Positions 56,184-63,721 of a DNA stretch of 64,000 nucleotides are shown here, in pieces. Positions within the stretch are counted from its first letter, which is position 1, and every line of letters begins with the position of its first letter. The notes beneath the pieces were generated by a model that saw nothing but the letters and a program-made list of their open reading frames with translations, made no database searches and had not been told where the DNA came from. The stretch covers positions 365,140 through 429,139 of the forward strand of contig JAWLAB010000002.1 of NCBI GenBank assembly GCA_041395665.1, read 5' to 3'. The DNA is from Pseudomonadales bacterium. Its GTDB lineage: Bacteria > Pseudomonadota > Gammaproteobacteria > Pseudomonadales > UBA7239. The position numbers and the translations under genes were made by a program.

Positions 56184-57197
56184 ATGGGTGTTTTTGAGCG
56201 TTACCTGACCGTCTGGGTCGGGCTGGGCATTTTGGCTGGTGTTGGTCTCGGGCTGGTCATGCCCGACGTCTTCCAGACCGTGGCTGCGATGGAAATCGCG
56301 CAGGTGAACCTGGTGGTGGCCGTGTTCATCTGGATCATGATTTATCCGATGATGATCCAGATCGACTGGCATGCGGTGAAGGACGTTGGCAAGAAGCCTC
56401 AGGGCCTGATGCTTACGCTGGTGGTCAACTGGCTGATCAAACCCTTCACCATGGCCGCGCTGGGCGTGTTGTTCTTTCAGTACGTGTTCGCAGGCTGGGT
56501 CGATCCGCAGTCGGCCAGCGAGTACATCGCCGGCATGATCCTGCTGGGCGTGGCGCCCTGTACCGCGATGGTGTTTGTCTGGAGCCAGCTGGTCAAGGGC
56601 GATGCCAACTACACCCTGGTGCAGGTGTCGGTGAACGATCTGATCATGGTCGTTGCCTTTGCGCCGATTGCCGCTTTCCTGCTGGGCGTGACCAACGTGA
56701 CCGTGCCCTGGGAAACGCTGCTGCTCTCGACCGTGCTGTATGTGGTGCTGCCGCTGCTGGCGGGCATGACGACCCGGCAGCTGCTCGTGAAGCGGTCACC
56801 CACCGCACTGGGCCAGTTTGTGGCGAGCCTCAAGCCCTGGTCGGTGGTGGGCCTGATCGCCACCGTGGTGCTGCTGTTCGGTTTCCAGGCCGGCACCATC
56901 GTCGAGAAGCCTGGCGTGATCGCACTGATTGCGGTGCCGCTGATCCTGCAGTCCTACGGCATCTTCTTCATCGGCTGGTGGGGCGCCAAGTGGCTCAAGC
57001 TGCCGCACGACATCGCCGGCCCGGCCTGCCTGATCGGAACGTCCAACTTCTTCGAGCTGGCGGTGGCCGTCGCCATTTCGTTGTTTGGCCTGAACTCGGG
57101 CGCTGCACTGGCCACCGTGGTCGGTGTGCTGGTTGAAGTGCCGGTGATGCTATCGCTGGTGGCCATCGTCAACGCCTGGAAACCCCGTACCGTCTGA
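56184..57197 (+). CDS. ACR3-family arsenite efflux permease
   Basis: A 337-residue inner-membrane permease with ten hydrophobic helices, of the ACR3 (BART superfamily) type and unrelated to ArsB. The essential Cys lies in the GVAPCTAMVFVWS helix, and the NFFELAVAVAISLFGLNSGAA segment is the family C-terminus. It starts 3 bases after the arsA stop. Often labelled arsB in annotations, although it is not an ArsB homologue. Confidence 0.95.
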   Translation: MGVFERYLTVWVGLGILAGVGLGLVMPDVFQTVAAMEIAQVNLVVAVFIWIMIYPMMIQIDWHAVKDVGKKPQGLMLTLVVNWLIKPFTMAALGVLFFQYVFAGWVDPQSASEYIAGMILLGVAPCTAMVFVWSQLVKGDANYTLVQVSVNDLIMVVAFAPIAAFLLGVTNVTVPWETLLLSTVLYVVLPLLAGMTTRQLLVKRSPTALGQFVASLKPWSVVGLIATVVLLFGFQAGTIVEKPGVIALIAVPLILQSYGIFFIGWWGAKWLKLPHDIAGPACLIGTSNFFELAVAVAISLFGLNSGAALATVVGVLVEVPVMLSLVAIVNAWKPRTV

Positions 57198-57212
57198 ACC
57201 GTAGAGCATCCC

Positions 57213-57635
57213 ATGACCAATATCACCATCTATCACAACCCCGCCTGCGGAACGTCGCGTAACGTGCTGGCCCTGATCCGCAACAGTGGGGTGGAGCCGA
57301 CTGTCATTGAGTACCTCAAGAATCCACCCAGCACGGAGCAGATCCAGTCCTGGCTGAGCGCTATGGGCGCTTCGGTGCGCGAGGTGCTGCGAGAAAAAGG
57401 CACGCCCTATGCCGAGCTGGACCTGGGCAACCCGAAGTGGACCGATGACGAGTTGCTGGCCTTCATTCAGCAGCACCCCATCCTGCTCAACCGCCCCTTC
57501 GTAATCACGCCGCTGGGAGTACGGCTGTGCCGTCCCTCGGAGATGGTGCTCGACATCCTGCCTGATCCGCAGCAGGGCCCGTTCATCAAGGAAGATGGCG
57601 AAGTGGTTATCGATGCTGAGGGGCGCCGTGTCTAA
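57213..57635 (+). CDS. arsC: Glutaredoxin-coupled arsenate reductase
   Basis: A 140-residue enzyme that reduces arsenate to arsenite for export. The catalytic Cys is in YHNPACGTSRN, and the substrate Arg residues are in NRPFVITP and VRLCRPSE. The length and motif match the R773 plasmid type, not the thioredoxin-coupled one. It follows the ACR3 gene by 15 bases and overlaps the arsH start. Confidence 0.96.
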   Translation: MTNITIYHNPACGTSRNVLALIRNSGVEPTVIEYLKNPPSTEQIQSWLSAMGASVREVLREKGTPYAELDLGNPKWTDDELLAFIQQHPILLNRPFVITPLGVRLCRPSEMVLDILPDPQQGPFIKEDGEVVIDAEGRRV

Positions 57636-58362
57636 ATCAGTCTCCAACCCCCTGGCCGATCTGCCGCAAGTTCAAGCCGAACATTTCCGGGCCCCCGATC
57701 CTGCTCAGTTGCTGGGTCCGCACTCGTCCCACCCGCCACGCATCCTGCTGCTGTACGGCTCCCTGCGCCCGCGCTCCTTCAGCCGACTGCTGGTTGAAGA
57801 AGCTGCCCGGCTGCTGCAGGCCATGGGTGCAGAGACGCGCATCTTCAACCCCAGTGGACTACCTTTGCCCGACGATGCGCCGGACACCCACCCCAAAGTG
57901 CAGGAGTTACGTGAACTGACACTGTGGTCAGAAGGTATGGTCTGGTGTTCGCCCGAGCGTCACGGCGCCATGACCGGCATCATGAAAACCCAGATCGATT
58001 GGATTCCCCTGGCTGCTGGCGCTGTGCGCCCTACCCAGGGCAAGACGCTGGCGGTGATGCAGGTCTGCGGCGGCTCACAGTCCTTCAATGCGGTCAACCA
58101 GATGCGCGTGCTCGGGCGCTGGATGCGCATGATCACCATCCCAAACCAGTCGTCCGTAGCCAAGGCTTTCCAGGAATTTGATGACAACGACCGGATGAAA
58201 CCATCGAGTTACCACGACAGGGTGGTCGATGTCATGGAGGAACTGGTCAAGTTCACCTGGCTGACCCGCGACGTATCGCCCTACCTCGTGGACCGCTACA
58301 GCGAGCGCAAGGAAAGCGCCGAAGAACTCATGCGGCGGGTCAACCTGCCTAATGCGGTGTGA
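57628..58362 (+). CDS. arsH: ArsH NADPH-dependent flavoprotein
   Basis: A roughly 244-residue FMN-binding protein that oxidises trivalent organoarsenicals and reduces quinones in known members. The FMN phosphate loop is LYGSLRPRSFSRLL, and the SPERHGAMTGIMKTQIDWIPL segment and the QVCGGSQSFNAVNQMR region are typical. The GTG at 57628, overlapping the arsC stop, gives a family-like N-terminus; an ATG at 57613 is also possible. Last intact gene of the operon. Confidence 0.94.
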   Translation: MSKSVSNPLADLPQVQAEHFRAPDPAQLLGPHSSHPPRILLLYGSLRPRSFSRLLVEEAARLLQAMGAETRIFNPSGLPLPDDAPDTHPKVQELRELTLWSEGMVWCSPERHGAMTGIMKTQIDWIPLAAGAVRPTQGKTLAVMQVCGGSQSFNAVNQMRVLGRWMRMITIPNQSSVAKAFQEFDDNDRMKPSSYHDRVVDVMEELVKFTWLTRDVSPYLVDRYSERKESAEELMRRVNLPNAV

Positions 58363-58370
58363 AGAGCGGT

Positions 58371-58556
58371 GAGTTCCGGACACGACCACAGCCACGCCCC
58401 GCCAATTTCAACAAGGCATTTGCTATCGGCATCGGGCTTAACATCGCCTTCGTGATGATCGAAGCGTTCTACGGCTGGAAAATCAACTCACTGGCCTTGC
58501 TGGCCGACGCCAGCCACAACTTGAGCGATGTGGCTGGACTGGTGCTGGCCGATGCT
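58371..58556 (+). pseudogene. Frameshifted, truncated CDF cation transporter
   Basis: A GTG at 58371 opens a His-rich start (SSGHDHSHAP) typical of cation diffusion facilitators such as DmeF or CzcD. The next conserved stretch (ANFNKAFAIGIGLNIAFVMIEA, then NSLALLADASHNLSDVAGLVLA) lies in another frame, so a one-base change occurred around the CCCC run near 58,405. Homology ends abruptly at about 58,556, after the first two membrane helices with their HxxxD metal site. Both defects make it non-functional. Such a transporter next to ars genes is common on mobile islands. Confidence 0.8.
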
Positions 58557-58716
58557 ACATGCGCAGTTTGAGTTGCGACATGTGTCTTTGCAGTTTGAAT
58601 CCCCATCTTTTGCTGATCAGTGCCCACTCAACGAAAATTGTTGACCAATTTGGTTGATTTGACATGTCGATGGTAAGCATCTGCGTCCAAAGACGCGCGT
58701 CCGCACTTGACGCGTT

Positions 58717-59089
58717 CCCGCTGCTCATCCCATAGCGCTGGCGGGTCCACCGCCAGGTCAAACAGCGTGATGTGGTTCGGCAGCGCGTCATCCAAGATGG
58801 CCGCCACGATGTCGGGCGCCAGCGTCGTCAGGTTGACCATCCGGCTCACGTAGCTGTTGTCGATGCCTACGGTGTAGGCCAGCCCTTCAGGCGCGCTATT
58901 TGATGGGTAAATCCGGGCCCAGTTGTAGGGAATGAACTTCTTCTGCCATTGATCAGTGGGCTTGCGAACGGTCTTGGTCCACCCATCCGTGAAAAGTTGC
59001 TGTTGCAGCGCCTCTGCCCACTGTTTGGTGACGTACGTAGGCCTGCCCCAGCTCCTCGTAGACGCGCTGCTGCTCCGGGTTGGTCTTGT
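58717..59089 (-). pseudogene. Remnant of an element-borne gene with HTH, copy 1, cut by IS21
   Basis: On the minus strand, starting at the IS edge, fragments read TNPEQQRVYEELGQAYV, then, after a frame change, WQKKFIPYNWARIYP and LAYTVGIDNSYVSRMVNLTT. The stretch LAPDIVAAILDDALPNHITLFDLAVDPPALWDEQRERV follows. The last part resembles the helix-turn-helix end of ORFs that accompany serine recombinases on mobile elements; this is a recollection of pattern, not a match I could check. The 5' part is interrupted by the insertion sequence and the 3' part diverges after RERV. 137 bases reappear at 62,636-62,772. Confidence 0.5.
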
Positions 59090-59150
59090 TGTTGACTAGC
59101 GTCCAAAACTGACCCACTTAGGGGTTAAATTCGCGTTGAAAATTGACCCA
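59090..59150. repeat. IS21 left terminal repeats
   Basis: Two copies of a roughly 20-base repeat, GCGTCCAAAACTGACCCAC at 59,099 and GCGTTGAAAATTGACCCAC at 59,133. They are transposase binding sites by analogy with other IS21 members. Confidence 0.75.
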
Positions 59151-59211
59151 CGTTAAGCCGTTACCCTGCTCGTTTTTTGAGCAGGGGTTTATTGGAGTGA
59201 TTAACGTGGCC

Positions 59212-60726
59212 ATGTTAGCCAAAATCAGGCGGATGTACTTCCGCGACAAACTATCCCTGCGTGAGATTGCGCGCCAGACAGGACTTTCCCGCAACACGAT
59301 CCGGCACTGGCTCCGGGATGAAGGGGCTGTAGAGCCCCGCTACCCGAAGCGCGATCCCCAGCCAGCCGGACGGCTGGATCCGTACAAGGGCCAGCTGGAC
59401 AGCTGGCTGCGGACCGATAGCCATCGCCCTAAACGCGACCGGCGTACCGCCAAGGCCCTGTTCCTCTTGCTACAGGCCTGCGGTTATCGCGGGTCGTACA
59501 GCCGGGTGGCGCTGTACATCAAGCAATGGCGCATGAGCGATGCATCACCTTCCCGCAAGGCGTTTGTGCCGATGCGGTTTGCGCCGGGTGAAGCGTTCCA
59601 GTTTGACTGGAGCTGCGAGTATGCGGTGATCGGTGGTGTGCGGAAACGGCTGGAGGTGGCGCACGCCAAACTGACACATAGCCGGGTGTTCTGGCTGGTG
59701 GCGTATCCGACGCAAAGCCACGAGATGTTGTTTGATGCACACGCCAGAGCGTTTGCTGCGTTCGGCGGTGTGCCGAAGCGTGGCATTTACGACAACATGA
59801 AAACGGCGGTGGACAAGGTCGGCAATGGCAAGGAGCGCACGGTGAATGCGCGCTTCCAGGCGATGTGTAGCCATTACCTGTTCGAGCCTGACTTCTGTAA
59901 TCGTGCTGCCGGTTGGGAGAAAGGCGTTGTCGAGAAGAACGTGCAGGACCGGCGGCGGCAGATCTGGCATGCGGTACTGCAACGGCACTGGAACTCACTG
60001 GCCGAACTCAATGCGTGGGTGGCACAGGAATGCCGTGCGGCACAGCAGGACATGCGCCATCCGGATTGGCCGGACATGACCTTGCTGGAGGTGCTGGAGC
60101 ATGAGCAGCCCCACCTGATGCCCAGCCCCAAGCCGTTTGACGGGTATGTGGAGCATCCGGCACGGGTGACGGGCACGGCGTTGATCCATGTGCAGCGCAA
60201 CCGTTACAGCGTGCCAGTGGAGTATGCGCACAAGGTGGTAAGTGTGCGGGTGTATCCGGAAGAGCTGGTGATTGTGCATGACGACAATATCATCGCTCGC
60301 CTCCCGCGTTGCTTTGATCGCCACCAGACCTTTTATGACTGGCAACACTACATTCCCGTCATCCAGCGCAAACCGGGCGCACTGCGCAACGGTGCGCCGT
60401 TCAACGATATGCCGTTGCCACTGATCCAGCTACAAAAACACCTGCTGAAGCGTGAAGGCGGCGATCGGGTGATGGCACAAGTGTTGGCTGTGGTGCCGGA
60501 ACATGGCGTAGAAGCGGTCGTGGTGGCGGTGGAGCTCGCACTGGAAAGCGGGCGGCCGAGTGCAGAACACGTGCTGAATGTGCTGGCCAGACTAAAACAA
60601 CCGCTGTCATTGCCGGAATCGATTACCGGCAACTGGCTGCTGCAGGAAGCGCCGCAGGCCAATGTCGAGCGTTATGACCTGTGGCGCAGCCCCCTGGATG
60701 CCCGGGAGGTGAACCATGTCGATTGA
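59212..60726 (+). CDS. istA: IS21-family transposase IstA
   Basis: A 504-residue DDE transposase. An N-terminal helix-turn-helix (SLREIARQTGLSRNTIRHWLR) binds the ends, and the catalytic triad is seen as Asp in FQFDWSCEYA, Asp in GIYDNMKTAV and Glu in GVVEKNVQDRR. A C-terminal beta-rich segment (VERYDLWRSPLDAREVNHVD) ends the chain. The ATG at 59212 is used; a GTG two codons earlier is possible. It overlaps istB by 11 bases, as in other IS21 elements. Confidence 0.95.
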   Translation: MLAKIRRMYFRDKLSLREIARQTGLSRNTIRHWLRDEGAVEPRYPKRDPQPAGRLDPYKGQLDSWLRTDSHRPKRDRRTAKALFLLLQACGYRGSYSRVALYIKQWRMSDASPSRKAFVPMRFAPGEAFQFDWSCEYAVIGGVRKRLEVAHAKLTHSRVFWLVAYPTQSHEMLFDAHARAFAAFGGVPKRGIYDNMKTAVDKVGNGKERTVNARFQAMCSHYLFEPDFCNRAAGWEKGVVEKNVQDRRRQIWHAVLQRHWNSLAELNAWVAQECRAAQQDMRHPDWPDMTLLEVLEHEQPHLMPSPKPFDGYVEHPARVTGTALIHVQRNRYSVPVEYAHKVVSVRVYPEELVIVHDDNIIARLPRCFDRHQTFYDWQHYIPVIQRKPGALRNGAPFNDMPLPLIQLQKHLLKREGGDRVMAQVLAVVPEHGVEAVVVAVELALESGRPSAEHVLNVLARLKQPLSLPESITGNWLLQEAPQANVERYDLWRSPLDAREVNHVD

Positions 60727-61525
60727 GATTGTCAGCCAACTCAAATACCTGAAGTTGCACGGTATGGCGCAGTGCTGGCCGGAGCTGGTGGCGAAAGCCT
60801 TGCACAGCGACATTGAACCGGAGCGCTTGTTACACGAACTGATTGCCGCAGAAACGGCGGAACGCGAAGTGAAGTCACTGGCCTACCAGATGAAAGCAGC
60901 GCGGTTCCCGGCACACCGTGATCTGGCAGGCTTTGACTTCACGCAATCACGGGTGGATGAAGCCTTGATCCGGCGTTTACACAGCGGCGGGTTTACGGAA
61001 ACGGCACAGAACGCGGTGCTGATCGGTGGGCCGGGCACCGGCAAAACGCATCTGGCCACCGCCATTGGCGTGGAAGCGATCCAGAAACATGGCAAACGGG
61101 TGCGGTTCCTCTCCACCATTGAACTGGTCAATGCGCTGGAACTGGAGAAAGCAGCAGGCAAACAGGGCCAGCTGGCGTATCGGCTGATGTACGTAGAGCT
61201 GGTCATCCTGGATGAGCTGGGCTACCTGCCGTTCAGTCAGGCCGGTGGCGCACTGCTGTTCCACTTGCTGTCAAAACTGTACGAACGGACCAGTGTGATC
61301 ATCACCACCAACCTCCACTTCGGGGAATGGGCCAGTGTGTTCGGGGACGCCAAGATGACCACAGCACTACTGGATCGGCTCACACACCACTGCCATATCG
61401 TGGAAACCGGCAATGAATCCTGGCGGTTCAAGAACAGCTCGGCTGTGGCCAGCACTCGCAAGAAACCATCACCTAAAACAGGAGGGCAACCCCAAGAAAC
61501 AGCAGACTTATCCACAGACGACTAG
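60716..61525 (+). CDS. istB: IS21-family helper ATPase IstB
   Basis: A 269-residue AAA+ ATPase, related to DnaC, that assembles with IstA to select the target. Walker A is GGPGTGKTHLA and Walker B is VILDELGYLP; the sensor segment ITTNLHFGEWASVFGD is intact. The reading frame is undamaged, so the element may still be mobile. Confidence 0.95.
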   Translation: MSIEIVSQLKYLKLHGMAQCWPELVAKALHSDIEPERLLHELIAAETAEREVKSLAYQMKAARFPAHRDLAGFDFTQSRVDEALIRRLHSGGFTETAQNAVLIGGPGTGKTHLATAIGVEAIQKHGKRVRFLSTIELVNALELEKAAGKQGQLAYRLMYVELVILDELGYLPFSQAGGALLFHLLSKLYERTSVIITTNLHFGEWASVFGDAKMTTALLDRLTHHCHIVETGNESWRFKNSSAVASTRKKPSPKTGGQPQETADLSTDD

Positions 61526-61546
61526 CTATACTGCAACACCAGAGGG

Positions 61547-61597
61547 TGGGTCAATTTTGGACGAGAATCCCGGGTCAGTTTTGAACGCGAATCAACA
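61547..61597. repeat. IS21 right terminal repeats
   Basis: Inverted copies of the left-end repeats: TGGGTCAATTTTGGACGAG and CGGGTCAGTTTTGAACGCG, ending ATCAACA at 61,597. Confidence 0.75.
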
Positions 61598-61598
61598 C

Positions 61599-61666
61599 CC
61601 ATACAAATCAGATGGTTACGCGCGGACGAATCAAGCGGTTGGATTGCGGCATCGGGTGGCGAAGGA
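61599..61666 (+). repeat. Direct repeat, right copy
   Basis: Partner of 53,041-53,108. It begins one base after the IS21 end, and homology stops near 61,666. Beyond it, the spacer up to 61,763 holds an inverted repeat CGGTAGTT-ATCGAG-AACTACCG (61,688-61,709) and no gene. Confidence 0.75.
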
Positions 61667-61763
61667 CACGCTGCGGGTGTGTTTCGTCGGTAGTTATCGA
61701 GAACTACCGACATATCGCAACGCGGAAGTACTTGCTTGGATGGTGGCCAAGATAAGAAACGCC

Positions 61764-61793
61764 TTGTCAGGACAATGTCCGGACGACTACAAT
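61764..61793 (+). promoter_or_regulatory. Promoter and possible operator of the TacAT-like module
   Basis: TTGTCA at 61,764-61,769 and TACAAT at 61,788-61,793, 18 bases apart. A palindrome GGAC-AAT-GTCC (61,770-61,780) lies between them, a fitting place for autorepression by the antitoxin-toxin complex. Confidence 0.6.
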
Positions 61794-61825
61794 AAGGGCA
61801 TCCAAGATCAGTCCGGAGGGGCCCC

Positions 61826-62104
61826 ATGAGCACCCTGAATCTTTCCAAGACCGAACGCATTGACGTTCGTGCCAGCACGCCAGTCAAGCAACTGCTGCAG
61901 GAAGCCGCGCGCGCCTGCCACAAGAACGTCAGCGAGTTCCTGCTCGACGCGGGCGTGACGGCGGCCGCGCAGACGCTGGCAGATCGTCGCCAGTTCGTAC
62001 TGGACGACACACAGTGGCAGGCCTTCCAGGAGGCGCTGGACCGCCCGGTGCAAAGCAAGCCGCGCCTGAAGAAGTTGCTGCGTGAACCCGGGGTGCTGGA
62101 TTGA
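61826..62104 (+). CDS. DUF1778 (TacA-like) antitoxin
   Basis: A 92-residue antitoxin. Its ribbon-helix-helix N-terminus (KTERIDVRASTPVKQLLQEAA) would bind DNA, and the FVLDDTQWQAFQEALDRP segment would wrap the toxin; both are typical of the DUF1778/TacA family. An acetyltransferase toxin gene follows with a four-base overlap. Preceded by GGAGGGG. Confidence 0.92.
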   Translation: MSTLNLSKTERIDVRASTPVKQLLQEAARACHKNVSEFLLDAGVTAAAQTLADRRQFVLDDTQWQAFQEALDRPVQSKPRLKKLLREPGVLD

Positions 62105-62604
62105 GCGATGACTACTCACCCGTTCGCAAGCTCGCTGCAACGGATCAGGTCGATGCGTTCGACTGCGGCCAGGCCGCGCTGAACCAGTTCCTGCAGCGCT
62201 ACGCGCTCGTCAACCAGAAGGCCAACAGCGCGCAGACCTATGTCTGCTGCCAGGGTGACGTGGTGGTCGGCTTCTACAGCCTGGCCGTTGGTAGCGTCGA
62301 TCCGGAAGCCGCGCCGTCGAGAGTGATGAAGGGGCTGGCGCGCCACCCGGTGCCGGTCATGATCCTGGCCCGGCTCGCCGTGGACAAGGAGCATCAGCGT
62401 AAAGGTCTTGGCCAGGCCTTGCTCAAGGATGCACTGCTGCGCACCGCACAGGCCGCCGACATTGCGGGTATCCGCTGCCTGTTGGTCCATGCCAAAGACG
62501 ACGCAGCGCGGCAGTGGTACGAATCGTGGGAATTCGAGCCCAGCCCGACTGATCCGTACCATCTGTTCCTGATGCTGAAGGATCTCAAGGGCATGTTGAG
62601 CTGA
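62101..62604 (+). CDS. GNAT-family (TacT-like) toxin
   Basis: A 167-residue acetyltransferase that, in studied relatives, acetylates the amino group of aminoacyl-tRNA and halts translation. The acetyl-CoA motif is RLAVDKEHQRKGLGQALL, and the catalytic Tyr sits in ARQWYESWEF. The N-terminus (FDCGQAALNQFLQRYA) fits the family. Translation starts at TTG 62101, overlapping the antitoxin stop. Confidence 0.92.
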   Translation: MSDDYSPVRKLAATDQVDAFDCGQAALNQFLQRYALVNQKANSAQTYVCCQGDVVVGFYSLAVGSVDPEAAPSRVMKGLARHPVPVMILARLAVDKEHQRKGLGQALLKDALLRTAQAADIAGIRCLLVHAKDDAARQWYESWEFEPSPTDPYHLFLMLKDLKGMLS

Positions 62605-62618
62605 GGGGTGCCTCCGCC

Positions 62619-62772
62619 TCAGAGCCCGACTCTCTCCCGCTGCTCATCCCACAACGCGGGCGGATCAACCGCCAAGTCGAACAGTGTGATGTGGTTCGGC
62701 AGTGCGTCATCCAGGATGGCCGCCACGATATCGGGCGCCAGCGTGGTCAGGTTGACCATCCGGCTGACGTAG
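62619..62772 (-). pseudogene. Remnant of the element-borne HTH gene, copy 2
   Basis: Minus-strand reading YVSRMVNLTTLAPDIVAAIL to WDEQRERVGL and a stop at 62,619-62,621. It aligns without gaps to 58,717-58,853 over 137 bases with scattered, mostly silent differences. Only this C-terminal piece is left, with its natural-looking stop codon. Confidence 0.6.
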
Positions 62773-62804
62773 CGGATTCGCCGCAAGCAGAATGCCGTGT
62801 GCTG

Positions 62805-63320
62805 TTATCGCTGCGCCGCTGTTGCCCTGGCCAATGATTCCTGCATCCGCTGCGATTCCTTCTGCGCCTCAGCCAAGAGCTGATCCCAGTCATCCGGCGG
62901 ATGCCCGCTTTCCAGCATCTTGCGGAACACCCGGTAGGCGTCGTCGCTGCTTTCGTAGGCGCGTTTGGTGTCTTCAGCATTCACCCATGCGTAGACGATC
63001 ACCTTGCTCGGGGCGTGGTAGCGGAAGAACAGGCGGCACTGCTGGAAGAACTTGGCCCAGAACCAGTGCTTGTGATCGTCACCGAGCGTCCCACCCTGGC
63101 GGTACTCCGGTCGCGTCGGATCTTGCGGGATGACATCGAACGCCAGCTTGATGATCGCGGCCAGTCGTTTGCTGGCGTTCTTTTTCACGTACCCGGCTGG
63201 GTCCTTCTGCTTCAGAGTCTCGACCTGCCGCGCCAGCGCTTCAATCTGCGCCAGGAACAGTGGATGGGCAAAGACCGTCCAGCCATGAATGACCAGGGGC
63301 TCGGGCTTCCCCGCGCTCAT
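62805..63320 (-). CDS. YhaV-family toxin
   Basis: A 171-residue protein matching the YhaV ribonuclease toxin of the RelE-like group (VIHGWTVFAHPLFLAQIEALARQVE; then CRLFFRYHAPSKVIVYAWVNAEDTKRAYESSDDAYRVFRKMLESGHPPDDW). It is about 17 residues longer than E. coli YhaV at the C-terminus. Its start overlaps the antitoxin stop by four bases. Toxicity is inferred from the family. Confidence 0.92.
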   Translation of the reverse strand: MSAGKPEPLVIHGWTVFAHPLFLAQIEALARQVETLKQKDPAGYVKKNASKRLAAIIKLAFDVIPQDPTRPEYRQGGTLGDDHKHWFWAKFFQQCRLFFRYHAPSKVIVYAWVNAEDTKRAYESSDDAYRVFRKMLESGHPPDDWDQLLAEAQKESQRMQESLARATAAQR

Positions 63321-63646
63321 TCATCGTCTGCCGACAGGGTGGCATCGAGATCGATATCGACTCCGCCGACCAGCGACTGGAGACGCTGGACGAGGCCGGC
63401 ATCCACAGCTTGCAGTCGCTCGGGATGGCGAGTGATGTCGGCGGCCAGGAAGCCGAGGAACTGACCGAGGACCGGGTCGTCACCGTCGGATGCTGCGACG
63501 CGCGTCAACACCACCTCGCCGCTGGGGCGAATGGTGTAGTGGATCTTGTCCCGCTTGCCCAGCTTGAGGGCGCGACGCACGGTTTCCGGCACCGTGGTCT
63601 GGTAGCGATCGGTGAGTGTGGATTCGACTTCAAGGGTCGCGGCCAT
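63317..63646 (-). CDS. PrlF-family (AbrB-like) antitoxin
   Basis: A 109-residue SpoVT/AbrB-type antitoxin, partner of YhaV. The N-terminal swapped-hairpin DNA-binding domain reads STLTDRYQTTVPETVRRALKLGKRDKIHY, and an acidic C-terminus (DIDLDATLSADDE) would neutralise the toxin. The ATG at 63646 is preceded by GGAG; a longer open frame upstream is not coding. Two palindromes in the promoter suggest self-regulation. Confidence 0.92.
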   Translation of the reverse strand: MAATLEVESTLTDRYQTTVPETVRRALKLGKRDKIHYTIRPSGEVVLTRVAASDGDDPVLGQFLGFLAADITRHPERLQAVDAGLVQRLQSLVGGVDIDLDATLSADDE

Positions 63647-63679
63647 GGCAGTCTCCTGCGGATCTGGGTTGACGCTTGA

Positions 63680-63721
63680 ATGGTAATGCAGTCGCATTGT
63701 CTTGTCAATGCAGTTGCATTG
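63680..63721 (-). promoter_or_regulatory. prlF-yhaV promoter with two operator palindromes
   Basis: On the minus strand TTGACA (plus 63,703-63,708) and TACCAT (plus 63,680-63,685) are 17 bases apart. Two copies of AATGCAGTYGCATTG, at 63,685-63,699 and 63,707-63,721, are centred 22 bases apart, so they lie on the same face of the helix and cover both promoter elements. Confidence 0.7.

Larger units (their letters stand above)
59090..61597 (+). mobile_element. IS21-family insertion sequence
   Basis: A complete element of 2,508 bases with istA and istB. It begins TGTTGACTAGCG and, read inward from the right end, TGTTGATTCGCG, so the ends obey the TG...CA rule. Repeated terminal blocks sit at 59,100-59,116 and 59,132-59,150 on the left, and at 61,547-61,565 and 61,571-61,597 on the right (CAAAACTGACCC / AAATTGACCC pattern). 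The bases next to the two ends (GTCTTGT and CCCATAC) are different, so no target duplication of 4 to 8 bases is visible. Confidence 0.9.
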
